The notes under the pieces are model-generated. The model saw nothing but the letters and a program-made list of their open reading frames with translations. It searched no databases and had not been told where the DNA came from. Positions 1 through 7,600 of a stretch of 8,340 nucleotides of DNA are shown one piece after another (within the stretch, counting starts at the first letter, position 1; each line of letters starts with the position of its first letter). The position numbers were made by a program, and so were the translations under genes. The stretch comes from Sphaerochaeta sp. (GTDB lineage Bacteria > Spirochaetota > Spirochaetia > Sphaerochaetales > Sphaerochaetaceae), in contig DMOO01000212.1 of assembly GCA_003456855.1 (NCBI GenBank), forward strand, positions 1-8,340. The letters are read 5' to 3'.

Positions 1-1
1 T

Positions 2-574
2 CATCCATTCTGGATGGGTATTCTTGTTTCTGCTGTAGTTGGAATTGCTTTGACTTTGCCAATCAGTTCGGCTGCAATTTGTGCCGCTTTTGGTCTTACA
101 GGATTAGCAGGTGGAGCCGCAGTTGCAGGCTGCTGTGCTCAGATGGTTGGTTTTGCGGTTGCTTCGTACAAGGAGAACAAGGTCGGTGGTCTGGTTAGCC
201 AGGGGCTTGGTACCTCGATGCTTCAGATGGGTAACATCGTGAAGAATCCCAGGATCTGGATTGCTCCTACCTTGGCCAGTGCAATCACCGGTCCGATTGC
301 CACCTGTGTGTTCAAGCTTGAGATGAACGGTGCTGCCATCAACTCCGGTATGGGTACCTGCGGTCTCTGCGGTCCTATCGGTGTCTGGACTGGCTGGTTC
401 GCCCCAAGTGAGGGTGCAATAGCCAGAGGTGCTGTTGCCATCAGTCCTACTGCCTTCGATTGGATTGGACTGCTTCTGATCTGCATCGTTCTGCCTGCAG
501 TTCTGGCCTTCATCTTCGACAAGATCGCCAGAAAGCTCGGCTGGGTCAAGGATGGAGACATGAAGCTGGCCTGA
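2..574 (+). CDS. PfoR / PTS EIIC-like membrane protein, C-terminal part (left-truncated)
   Basis: This is the C-terminal 190 residues of a polytopic inner-membrane protein. The frame is open to the window edge: HPFW precedes the first Met (base 14) without a stop, so that Met is probably internal. Counting from it, hydrophobic segments lie at about 1-28, 32-51, 83-100 and 149-168. The stretch at about 60-128 (GLGTSMLQMGNIVKNPRIW, LASAITGPIATCVF, MNGAAINSGMGTCGL, GPIGVWTGW) and the ending GWVKDGDMKL match my memory of the PfoR/PTS_EIIC_2 family, proteins of roughly 320-350 residues resembling the sugar-translocating IIC subunit of phosphotransferase systems. Substrate and transport activity are not known for most members, and no EIIA or EIIB domain is visible here. 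It ends 213 bases before ispG and is probably a separate transcription unit. Family assignment is fairly secure; calling it a sugar transporter would be inference. Confidence 0.8.
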   Translation, partial: HPFWMGILVSAVVGIALTLPISSAAICAAFGLTGLAGGAAVAGCCAQMVGFAVASYKENKVGGLVSQGLGTSMLQMGNIVKNPRIWIAPTLASAITGPIATCVFKLEMNGAAINSGMGTCGLCGPIGVWTGWFAPSEGAIARGAVAISPTAFDWIGLLLICIVLPAVLAFIFDKIARKLGWVKDGDMKLA

Positions 575-578
575 GTGC

Positions 579-608
579 TTGGATGAGCGACATATAGGTA
601 GATATAGG
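579..608 (+). promoter_or_regulatory. weak sigma70-like promoter candidate, distal to ispG
   Basis: TTGGAT (579-584) and TATAGG (603-608) are separated by 18 bases, and each matches 4 of 6 consensus positions. The -10-like hexamer is one of the TATAG units of the phased repeat, so the match may be a by-product of the repeat. If real, it would start a transcript near 615 with a leader of about 170 bases before ispG. Confidence 0.2.
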
Positions 609-630
609 GAAGTATAGATAAGAATAGACG
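591..630 (+). repeat. four degenerate decamers in exact 10-bp phase (TATAG core)
   Basis: Four consecutive 10-base units read CATATAGGTA, GATATAGGGA, AGTATAGATA and AGAATAGACG. The core TATAG starts at 593, 603 and 613, and AATAG at 623, so the spacing is exactly 10 with no slippage. The next bases (631-660) keep a weaker 10-base rhythm with GAAGG at 636 and 646. The spacing is close to one helical turn, which could present the same face of DNA to a protein or favour bending. It may also be simple decayed tandem duplication. No function is known to me. Confidence 0.6.
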
Positions 631-634
631 GCTT

Positions 635-672
635 GGAAGGCTTTTGAAGGGTTTTCCAGGTCGTTTTCTTTT
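635..672 (+). terminator. weak rho-independent terminator candidate after the PfoR-like gene
   Basis: GGAAGGCT (635-642) can pair with GGTTTTCC (650-657) over 8 pairs, three of them G-T wobbles, leaving a 7-base loop. After five more bases comes a T-rich tail, GTTTTCTTTT (663-672). The wobble-rich stem and the gap before the T tract make it a poor example. It is listed because it is the only hairpin-plus-T arrangement between the two genes. Confidence 0.2.
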
Positions 673-696
673 CTGTGGGGAAGGGTTGCGTGTTGC

Positions 697-747
697 ATGG
701 ATCCGGGATGGTTGGGGTTTTTGAGGTACTTAAAAAACAATAAGTAA
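697..747 (+). other. possible 16-codon leader ORF upstream of ispG
   Basis: ATG at 697 opens a 16-residue reading frame (MDPGWLGFLRYLKNNK) ending at TAA 745-747. A purine-rich GGGGAAGGG at 677-685 lies about 11 bases upstream, slightly far for a ribosome binding site. The frame runs through the first inverted repeat (718-736) and ends in the second, an arrangement that could couple translation to leader structure. ORFs of this length are frequent by chance, there is no run of one regulatory codon, and transcription of the region is unproven. Confidence 0.15.
718..736. repeat. AT-rich inverted repeat 1 upstream of ispG
   Basis: TTTTTGAG and CTTAAAAA flank a 3-base centre GTA, giving 8 pairs with one G-T. 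The stem is too AT-rich and lacks a following T tract, so it is a poor terminator. As double-stranded DNA it is a near-palindrome that could be an operator. It overlaps the -35-like TTGAGG (721-726). Confidence 0.4.
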
Positions 748-750
748 AGC
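721..750 (+). promoter_or_regulatory. weak promoter candidate proximal to ispG
   Basis: TTGAGG (721-726) could be a -35 element, with TAAAGC (745-750) after an 18-base spacer as a poor -10. The surrounding 718-760 stretch is clearly more AT-rich than neighbouring coding DNA, which fits a promoter better than the hexamers do. The ispG-uvrA-lptD-phoH cluster must have a promoter somewhere, and 575-787 is the obvious place, but the exact site cannot be fixed by eye. Confidence 0.25.
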
Positions 751-760
751 ACTTTATCTT
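742..760. repeat. AT-rich inverted repeat 2 upstream of ispG
   Basis: TAAAG (745-749) and CTTTA (752-756) form a perfect 5-bp dyad around CA. The arms extend outward as AAG (742-744) and CTT (758-760) with one bulged T (757). It begins 5 bases after inverted repeat 1 and ends 27 bases before the ispG start. Possible operator; the regulator is unknown. It contains neither an E. coli-type CTGT-N8-ACAG nor a Gram-positive GAAC-N4-GTTC LexA box, although uvrA is in the cluster. Confidence 0.4.
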
Positions 761-776
761 TTGGTGCATTAGTGGT

Positions 777-791
777 ATGGTCAAAGCATGA
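777..791 (+). other. four-codon mini-ORF overlapping the ispG start
   Basis: ATG GTC AAA GCA TGA (MVKA, 777-791) ends across the ispG ATG in the ATGA configuration typical of translational coupling. ispG itself has no evident Shine-Dalgarno, so reinitiation after this mini-ORF is conceivable. The mini-ORF has no strong ribosome binding site either, and such a short match is easily random. Confidence 0.12.
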
Positions 792-1822
792 CTAAGGAAG
801 TGAAGGTTGGAAGCCTGCGCATTGGTGGGGATGCCCCTGTAAGTGTGCAGACGATGTATGACATACCACTGTCGCGGCTGGAGGAGAGATTCGAGTCCAG
901 AATGGGCGTTCTCAAGGCCATGGGCTGCGATATCATAAGATTCTCATATCCTGACATCGCTGAGCACGATGCTCTTTGCGAGGTTGTCAGAAGATGCCCG
1001 ATGCCTGTTGTGGCTGACATCCACTTTGACTACAGGAACGCCATGGATGCCATGGACTGCGGTGTGGCCAAGATCAGGATAAACCCGGGCAACATCGGTG
1101 CCAGATGGAAGACCGAGGAGGTCGTCAGGAAGGCGCTGGACAAGGGCGTTGCAATCAGAATCGGTCTGAACAGCGGATCGCTTCCAAGAAATGAAGAGGG
1201 TAAGGACAAGGTTAACCTGATGGTGGACACCGCGCTGGAGTACATCGGATGGTTCGAGAACCTTGGATTCAAGGATACTGTGGTCTCGCTCAAGGCCTCT
1301 GACAGCGAACTGAGCTATCAGGCGGCGGTGAAGTTCTCAAAGCGCAGTGACTATCCTATGCACATCGGTGTGACCGAGGCTGGCGGAGTCGTCACCTCCT
1401 GCGTAAGGTCCACATGGACTCTGGGACGCCTCTTGGAGCAGGGTATCGGCGGTACGATGCGCTATTCGATCACTGGTTCGATTGAGGATGAGGTCCAGGC
1501 AGGCGTCGAGCTTCTCAGGACCCTGGGGCTCAGGAAGGGTGGCATGAAGATCGTCTCCTGTCCTATGTGCGGACGCTGCAGCTTCAACAGCCAGGGCTTT
1601 TTGAAGGAGGTCGAGCACGAGCTTCTTGCCAGCGGCAAGGACATCTGCGTGGCCATCATGGGCTGTCAGGTAAATGGCCCTGGTGAGGCGAAGGGTGCCG
1701 ATCTGGCTGTGACGGGAATCGGAAACAAGGTCTATCTGTACAGAAAGGGCGAGATCTTCAAGCAGATCGATGCCGCACATGCCAGAGAGGAGCTTCTCAA
1801 GGCGGTGGCCGATTATGAATGA
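788..1822 (+). CDS. ispG: 4-hydroxy-3-methylbut-2-en-1-yl diphosphate synthase IspG (GcpE)
   Basis: This cytoplasmic [4Fe-4S] enzyme reductively converts methylerythritol cyclodiphosphate to HMBPP, the penultimate step of the MEP isoprenoid pathway. The 344 residues fit the short two-domain bacterial form (E. coli 372). The N-terminal TIM-barrel motifs VADIHFDYR (75-83), RINPGNIG (97-104), IRIGLNSGSL (123-132) and GVTEAGG (194-200) are present. The cluster domain has C258 and C261 (CPMC), C293, and the catalytic-site Glu E300 in NGPGEA, with the same 7-residue C-to-E spacing as E. coli C305/E312. An additional Cys, C264, follows CPMC. The usual MTNT-type motif after VQ is replaced by TMYD (22-25). 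ATG 788 is the only possible start after the in-frame TAG at 770-772; no good Shine-Dalgarno precedes it. The stop overlaps uvrA by 8 bases. Confidence 0.95.
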   Translation: MTKEVKVGSLRIGGDAPVSVQTMYDIPLSRLEERFESRMGVLKAMGCDIIRFSYPDIAEHDALCEVVRRCPMPVVADIHFDYRNAMDAMDCGVAKIRINPGNIGARWKTEEVVRKALDKGVAIRIGLNSGSLPRNEEGKDKVNLMVDTALEYIGWFENLGFKDTVVSLKASDSELSYQAAVKFSKRSDYPMHIGVTEAGGVVTSCVRSTWTLGRLLEQGIGGTMRYSITGSIEDEVQAGVELLRTLGLRKGGMKIVSCPMCGRCSFNSQGFLKEVEHELLASGKDICVAIMGCQVNGPGEAKGADLAVTGIGNKVYLYRKGEIFKQIDAAHAREELLKAVADYE

Positions 1823-4643
1823 CAAGCTGATAATCAGGGGTGCGAACGAGCACAACCTGAAGCACGTTGACCTCGATCTGAAGAAGAATTCCCTCATTGT
1901 AGTCTCGGGTATCTCCGGAAGCGGAAAGAGCTCCTTGGCTTTTGACACTGTATTTGCTGAAGGGCAGAGAAGATACGTGGAGTCCCTGTCCTCGTATGCC
2001 AGGATGTTCCTGGGGCGTCTGGACAAGCCTGATGTGGAGATGATAGAGGGCCTGAGCCCTGCTATAGCCATCGAGCAGAAGACAACTGGAAGAAACCCCC
2101 GTTCCACTGTCGGAACGATCACTGAGATATACGACTACTACAGACTCCTCTGGGCCAGAATCGGCGAGGTGCACTGTCCGAACTGCGGACGCACAATCAG
2201 CCGCATGTCGGTCGACCAGATAATCGAGGCCATCTACAACAGAGGCGGAGAGGGTGCAAGGATAATGGTCATGGCACCTGTTGCCATGGGCAGGAAGGGC
2301 GAGTACAAGAAGGTTCTGGAGGATGCCAAGAAGGGCGGATACCAAAGGGTCAAGATAGATGGGCAGATGCACATGCTGGATGAGGAGTTCGCCCTGGACA
2401 AGCAGGTCAAGCACAACATCAGCATCGTCATCGACCGTTTGATTCTGGAGAAGGAGTCAAGGCTTCGTCTCTCGGATTCGATCGAGAAGTCCACTGACAT
2501 GACGAACGGACTGGTCGAGATTACCTACATCGCCCAGGACAGGAGCGAGACGAGCGAGATCTATTCGGAGCAGAACAGCTGCCCGCACTGCGGAATCTCC
2601 ATCGGGGAGGTGCAGCCGAGGCTGTTCTCGTTCAACAACCCGTTCGGTGCGTGCCCGGAGTGCAACGGCCTGGGGTTCAAGACGATCTACGACGAGGACA
2701 AGATAATCCCTGACAAGACGAAGAGCTTCGACGAGGGTGCGATCGCCTGCGTGAATCCGAATGCGGGTTGGAGCAGAGCCGGTTTCGAGGCCTTCGCCAA
2801 GAGCCATGGATTCACGATGAAGACTCCGGTCAACAAGCTTACAAAGGAGCAATACGATGCCCTGATGTACGGCTCTGACAAGAAATTCGTCATGGAATAT
2901 GAGGATAAGATGAGTTCCACCAAGTTCAACAGACGTTGGCATGGTGTGGTCAATGACCTCAAGCGCCGCTATGCAGAGACGGAGAGCATGGGCATCAGGA
3001 CCTGGATAAGTTCGTTCCAGACTGAGGTCGAGTGCCCTGTCTGCCACGGCGAGAGGCTCAGACCTGAAGCACTTTCAGTGTTTGTAGGTGGAAAGAACAT
3101 CAACCAGGCTACTGCCCTGAGCGTTAAGGACAGCTATGACTTCTTCCTCAGCCTGAAGCTCACCGAGAGCGAGCAGAAGATCGCTGCCCAGATAATGAAG
3201 GAGATCAGATCCAGATTGATGTTCCTGAAGAACGTCGGTCTGAGCTATCTGACTATGAACAGAAACGCCGGGACCCTGAGTGGAGGAGAGGCCCAGAGAA
3301 TCCGTCTGGCTACGCAGATCGGTTCGGCTTTGAGCGGTGTCCTCTATGTTCTGGACGAGCCCTCGATCGGACTGCACCAGAGGGATAACCAGAAGCTCAT
3401 TGATACGCTGAAGAACCTCAGGGACCTTGGAAATACGGTTCTGGTGGTTGAGCACGACGAGGCCACCATCCGCAACGCCGACTACGTTGTTGACATGGGT
3501 CCGGGGGCAGGTGAGCACGGCGGCTATGTCATCGCCCAGGGAACGCCTGAGGAGATCGAGAAGAACCCTGAGAGCATCACCGGACAGTTTCTCAGCGGAA
3601 AGATACAGATACCTATTCCTTTCATGAGAAGGCCTGGAAACGGCAAGCATCTGAAGGTCTACGGGGCTACCAAGAACAATCTCTACAACGTGGACTTCGA
3701 TTTCCCGCTTGGAAAGCTCATTGTCCTGACCGGTGTCTCCGGCAGCGGAAAGAGCACGATCCTCAACCAGATTCTCACTCCGGCACTGCGTGACAGGTTC
3801 AACAAGAAGCCTGAGCGCCATGACGGCTACAGGGAGATTGAGGGTGCCCAGTATCTGGACAAGCTGATCCAGATTGACCAGAGCCCTATCGGAAAGACCC
3901 CTAGGTCCAACCCTGCCACCTATGTTGAGGTGTGGGGACACATAAGGGACCTGTTTGCAAGCCTGCCTGAGAGCAAGGCCCGTGGATACAGAAGCGGCAG
4001 ATTCAGCTTCAACGTATCGGGCGGAAGATGCGAGCACTGCCATGGTGACGGAACCCTGAAGATCGAGATGAACTTCCTGCCTGATGTCTATGTCACCTGT
4101 GATGTCTGCCATGGAAAGAGGTTCAACCAGGAGACCCTTGGTGTCCACTACAAGGGCAAGAACATCGCCGATGTGCTGGATATGACGGTTTCTGAGGCCC
4201 TGGAGTTCTTCCAGGCTGTCCCGCCTATCAAGCGCAAGCTGCAAACCTTGGACAGCGTGGGACTTGGCTACATCAAGCTTGGGCAGAGCGCTCTGACACT
4301 GAGCGGTGGTGAGGCCCAGAGGGTCAAGCTCTCGCTGGAGCTGGCCAAGATAGGTACTGGAAAGACCCTGTACGTGCTGGATGAACCTACCACCGGACTG
4401 CATTTTGCAGACATAAAGAAGCTGATGGAGGTGGTCAACCAGCTGGTCGAGAACGGCAACACGGTCATCATGATCGAGCACAATCTGGATGTCATAAAGC
4501 TGGCCGACCATATCATCGACCTCGGTCCTGAGGGAGGTGATGGAGGCGGTCACATCGTAGCGCAGGGAACCCCTGAGGAGGTGGCTCTTTGCAAAGGCTC
4601 CTATACTGGTTATTATTTGCAAGATATCTTGAATACTAAGTGA
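1815..4643 (+). CDS. uvrA: UvrABC excinuclease subunit A (UvrA)
   Basis: This is the damage-sensing ATPase of nucleotide excision repair, which dimerises and loads UvrB on damaged DNA. The 942 residues match the usual length (E. coli 940). Domains in order: ABC half 1 with Walker A GISGSGKSS (32-40); a CxxC pair C121/C124 before the UvrB-binding region (about 130-245); zinc module C256/C259/C280/C283; CPVC (407-410); signature LSGGEAQR (488-495) and Walker B D514/E515. ABC half 2 has Walker A GVSGSGKST (640-648), zinc module C739/C742/C762/C765, LSGGEAQR (829-836) and D856/E857. All key residues are intact. An in-frame ATG at 1770 would add 15 residues, but the family N-terminus (IIRGANEHNLK) and a GGTGG (1804-1808) favour ATG 1815. 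The 8-base overlap with ispG implies translational coupling; lptD follows after 12 bases. Confidence 0.97.
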   Translation: MNDKLIIRGANEHNLKHVDLDLKKNSLIVVSGISGSGKSSLAFDTVFAEGQRRYVESLSSYARMFLGRLDKPDVEMIEGLSPAIAIEQKTTGRNPRSTVGTITEIYDYYRLLWARIGEVHCPNCGRTISRMSVDQIIEAIYNRGGEGARIMVMAPVAMGRKGEYKKVLEDAKKGGYQRVKIDGQMHMLDEEFALDKQVKHNISIVIDRLILEKESRLRLSDSIEKSTDMTNGLVEITYIAQDRSETSEIYSEQNSCPHCGISIGEVQPRLFSFNNPFGACPECNGLGFKTIYDEDKIIPDKTKSFDEGAIACVNPNAGWSRAGFEAFAKSHGFTMKTPVNKLTKEQYDALMYGSDKKFVMEYEDKMSSTKFNRRWHGVVNDLKRRYAETESMGIRTWISSFQTEVECPVCHGERLRPEALSVFVGGKNINQATALSVKDSYDFFLSLKLTESEQKIAAQIMKEIRSRLMFLKNVGLSYLTMNRNAGTLSGGEAQRIRLATQIGSALSGVLYVLDEPSIGLHQRDNQKLIDTLKNLRDLGNTVLVVEHDEATIRNADYVVDMGPGAGEHGGYVIAQGTPEEIEKNPESITGQFLSGKIQIPIPFMRRPGNGKHLKVYGATKNNLYNVDFDFPLGKLIVLTGVSGSGKSTILNQILTPALRDRFNKKPERHDGYREIEGAQYLDKLIQIDQSPIGKTPRSNPATYVEVWGHIRDLFASLPESKARGYRSGRFSFNVSGGRCEHCHGDGTLKIEMNFLPDVYVTCDVCHGKRFNQETLGVHYKGKNIADVLDMTVSEALEFFQAVPPIKRKLQTLDSVGLGYIKLGQSALTLSGGEAQRVKLSLELAKIGTGKTLYVLDEPTTGLHFADIKKLMEVVNQLVENGNTVIMIEHNLDVIKLADHIIDLGPEGGDGGGHIVAQGTPEEVALCKGSYTGYYLQDILNTK

Positions 4644-4649
4644 TATAAT
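4641..4649 (+). promoter_or_regulatory. perfect extended -10 motif at the uvrA-lptD junction
   Basis: TGATATAAT (TGnTATAAT) spans the uvrA stop codon. A transcript from it would begin around 4656, the A of the lptD ATG, so it would be essentially leaderless. No good -35 is seen: TTGCAA (4617-4622) is 21 bases away. GGAG (4650-4653) lies only 2 bases before the ATG, too close for a normal Shine-Dalgarno. It may be chance sequence in a short gap, or an internal promoter for lptD-phoH. Confidence 0.3.
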
Positions 4650-4655
4650 GGAGCG

Positions 4656-7600
4656 ATGCTGAAAAGGGTTGTTGCTGTACTTGCACTAATGATCGTTCTC
4701 ATGGGATTGGTCTTCGCTGACCAGTCTCTGCTTGTACGCTCAATCCAGACTTCCTCGGCAGAGGAGCTTGCAGCCATCTGCAGGGCCTACGGGCTCGATG
4801 ACTCCCTTGCGGAGAATGAACTGAGAAGCCAGCTCTATGAGTTCTTCAAGGTCTCTGAAGAGGAGCTTGAGGATGATTCGGAGGAGTCGGAGTCCGAAGA
4901 GAAGCAGAATGCTACGACGATTCTCATCGAGAGCGCCGACCAGCTCTATTCTTCAGACAATCTTGTGATACTCAGGGGAAACGTGAAGATTTCCTTCTCG
5001 ACGGAGAGTGAGAGCGCCGAGAGGACGCTTGTGGCTGACAAGGTCGTTGTCGATCTGAAAGCCAAGCTGTTTGAGGCCTCGGGCTCCGTTTCACTGAGTG
5101 GTGGGGATGATGAGGAGAGGACCTTTGAGGGTGATGCGATCTCACTCGACTGGGGCAAGCTTGACATCATTGTCTACAACGGGCAGAGCACCACAGACAG
5201 GAAGAACTCAAGCGGAACCGAGATCCTGTTCTACGCATCGGGCAAATCGATATCCTATGTCAGCGGGTCGGATGGGATTTTCTTTCGAAATGGTACAATA
5301 GCGACCACAGCGAAGGATCCGTACTGGAGCATCACGGCAGACAAGCTGTCGCTTTCGCAGAACGATATGTTCGTGGACAGGGCTGTAATCAGACTGGGCA
5401 GGGTGCCGATCTTCTACATGCCGATCTTCTTCTATCCGGGCACGACGCTGTCCTTCAATCCGGCGATCGGCATCTCGTCCGACAGGGGTATGTTCCTGAC
5501 GACGACCTATGAGGTCTACGGACGCTATCCGAAGCTCGGTGTGATGGGCTCGGCGAGCGCATCCAAATCAAGCAGCGACGATTCCTCCGAGGATCTGAGC
5601 GATGTGTCGGCCTCTATCTCATCATTCCTGAATGTTGACGACGACTCGGAGATGATCCGCGACGGCTTCTACTACAGGCCTGTCAAGGAGGGTGAGGACC
5701 TGGGCGAGCTTGAGACCTGGGCAAGAAGCTCGGGCAGCTACCTGGCTGTGTTCGCCGACACCTACGAGAGTCTAGGTCTTATTGTGGGAGTTGATACTCT
5801 CAACTATCTGCTTGACAAGAAGTTGACTGTCGGGGCAACCGGTTCGATGGGCTACATCGCCAACCAGACGGTTGCAAACCTTCAGCGCTTCAGATACACC
5901 TTCGACTTCAACTTCAGCTACGCGAACAATGGCCTGAAGGCAAATGTGAAGCTGCCGATTCTCAGCGACCCTTATGTCCGTGCGGACTATCTGAACAGGA
6001 ACACGGGCTTCGCACTCGATGCCCTGATGAAATCGGAGCAGTATTTTCCGACTACCTTTACCAGCCAGACGTCCTACATCTGGCAGGCTGATGTCTCCTA
6101 CAGGAAGACGGTTGGGAACTTCACGTTCAGCCTCACTTCGTTGAAGGCTGACATTGACTACAAGCTGGAGACGACCACGGTCGACGGCTCAACGTTCTAC
6201 GAGTCCAACGTCGTTGAGGCCTCTCTGCCGTATGTGAGCTTCTCATCGGAGGGAACCTTCCTGAATCTCCAGGGACAGACAAAGAGCACCACAAGGACAA
6301 AGGACTACACAAGCCCGCTGGCTCAGAGCTTCGCAGATGAGCTGGTTGCATTGCAGAATAAGGATGATGAACCTTCAGAAGATGACGAGGATGTGTCTGC
6401 CGAGGATGTGTCAATCGAGACGACTGAGGAAGAGGGCAAACAGTCGGTTACACTGAACGTCAAGGCCTATGAGGGACCGGATCTGAATCTGGAGGAGACC
6501 ACCAATTCAACAGCCGGTGGGATAAAGCTAGGCTACACCTACAATCAGACCTTGGACAACAGCTTCGAGGATGAGCTTGAGCATGACAGCTTCTACACGA
6601 AGATCAACGGTAGCGTCTATGTGGACGCCTCTGCACCTGGACAGTGGTTCAGCGTCAGGGAGACGGTCAAGCCTGAGTTCAACTACTCGAAGACGATGAT
6701 CTCGACAAGTCCTACAACCGTCGACGAGTTCTACCTGACCTCGGCTTTCGTCGCCCAGATCCCCAAGTTTGGAATCACATATAACCTGACGAACAAGGTC
6801 TACCACCACTACAACTCGGTCTCGGAGAGCGACAACTCGCTTACGGACAGATGGGGTGAGTGGAACAAGACCGACATCACTGCGCACAACGCATCGATCT
6901 CCAAGAGCATCGGGAACTTCACCTTCGGCTTCTACACCCAGTTCAAGCCTTTGACCGAGATTCTCAAGCCATCGGCCAAGTATGCCAGGGCAGGCTTCAC
7001 GGCAAGCGCCGACTTCTCGTTCAAGAGAGAGGAGGACGAGGAGAAGTTCGAGAAGGGTGAAGGAAACGTCAACCTGGGCTACTCGAACTCGTATGTCTCG
7101 TTCTCTCTTGCCAACAAGTATGACTTCGAGGATGTGGAAACCGACCCGTGGGCAGGATACACGCTGACACAGAGATTCACGTTGATTCCGTTCAAGGGTC
7201 TGTCTTTGACGGGGAATGCCTCTTTTGAGGGCAAATTCGTGGCTAAGAAGCTATCGTTCGGTGCAACCTACAAGCTTGACACCGATCTGGTGGACCTCAA
7301 TACCACAGCCACTATGTCGTTCAAGGGCGAGAACTACGACAAGGATGCCCTGAACGTCTCCATCAAGCTCTCCCAGGACAAGGTCTCCTGGTGGAAGAGA
7401 AGGATGGACTTCCTTCAGAGTCTGACGCTTGCGTTCAACTACGACTTCCAGAACCCGTACAGGACCTCGCTCACCTTGAACTATAGCTTCACGTTCAAGA
7501 TTGCAGAGTTCATGGACCTGAAGGTCAGCGTGAACAGCGCCAACAAGTCCTTCTCAAGGTACTACGAGGACGGCGTCTTCAACATCGGCAACATGTTCAA

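Noticed and set aside
668..683. CTTTTC-TGTG-GGGAAG hairpin as a terminator or riboswitch element
   Set aside because: It needs two G-T wobbles, has no following T tract, and shows no conserved riboswitch core.
575..787. LexA (SOS) box in front of the uvrA-containing cluster
   Set aside because: No CTGT-N8-ACAG or GAAC-N4-GTTC was found in the gap. A lineage-specific box cannot be excluded, but none is supported.
1770..1814. Upstream in-frame ATG that would extend UvrA by 15 residues
   Set aside because: The extra residues (MPHMPERSFSRRWPI) do not resemble UvrA N-termini and lie in ispG coding sequence without a Shine-Dalgarno. ATG 1815 gives the standard start.
1337..2122. Antisense open frame of 261 codons across the ispG-uvrA junction
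   Set aside because: It is opposite two well-supported genes with all catalytic motifs and has no recognisable protein motifs of its own.
3075..4622. Long open frame of about 515 codons antisense to uvrA
   Set aside because: It lies wholly opposite an intact uvrA, shows no recognisable domain or signal sequence, and is rich in Leu/Val/Asp/Gln as expected for a mirror of the codon bias. Treated as a shadow frame.
4617..4649. TTGCAA / TATAAT as a full -35/-10 promoter for lptD
   Set aside because: The spacer is 21 bases, too long for a normal sigma70 promoter. Only the extended -10 alone was kept as a candidate.
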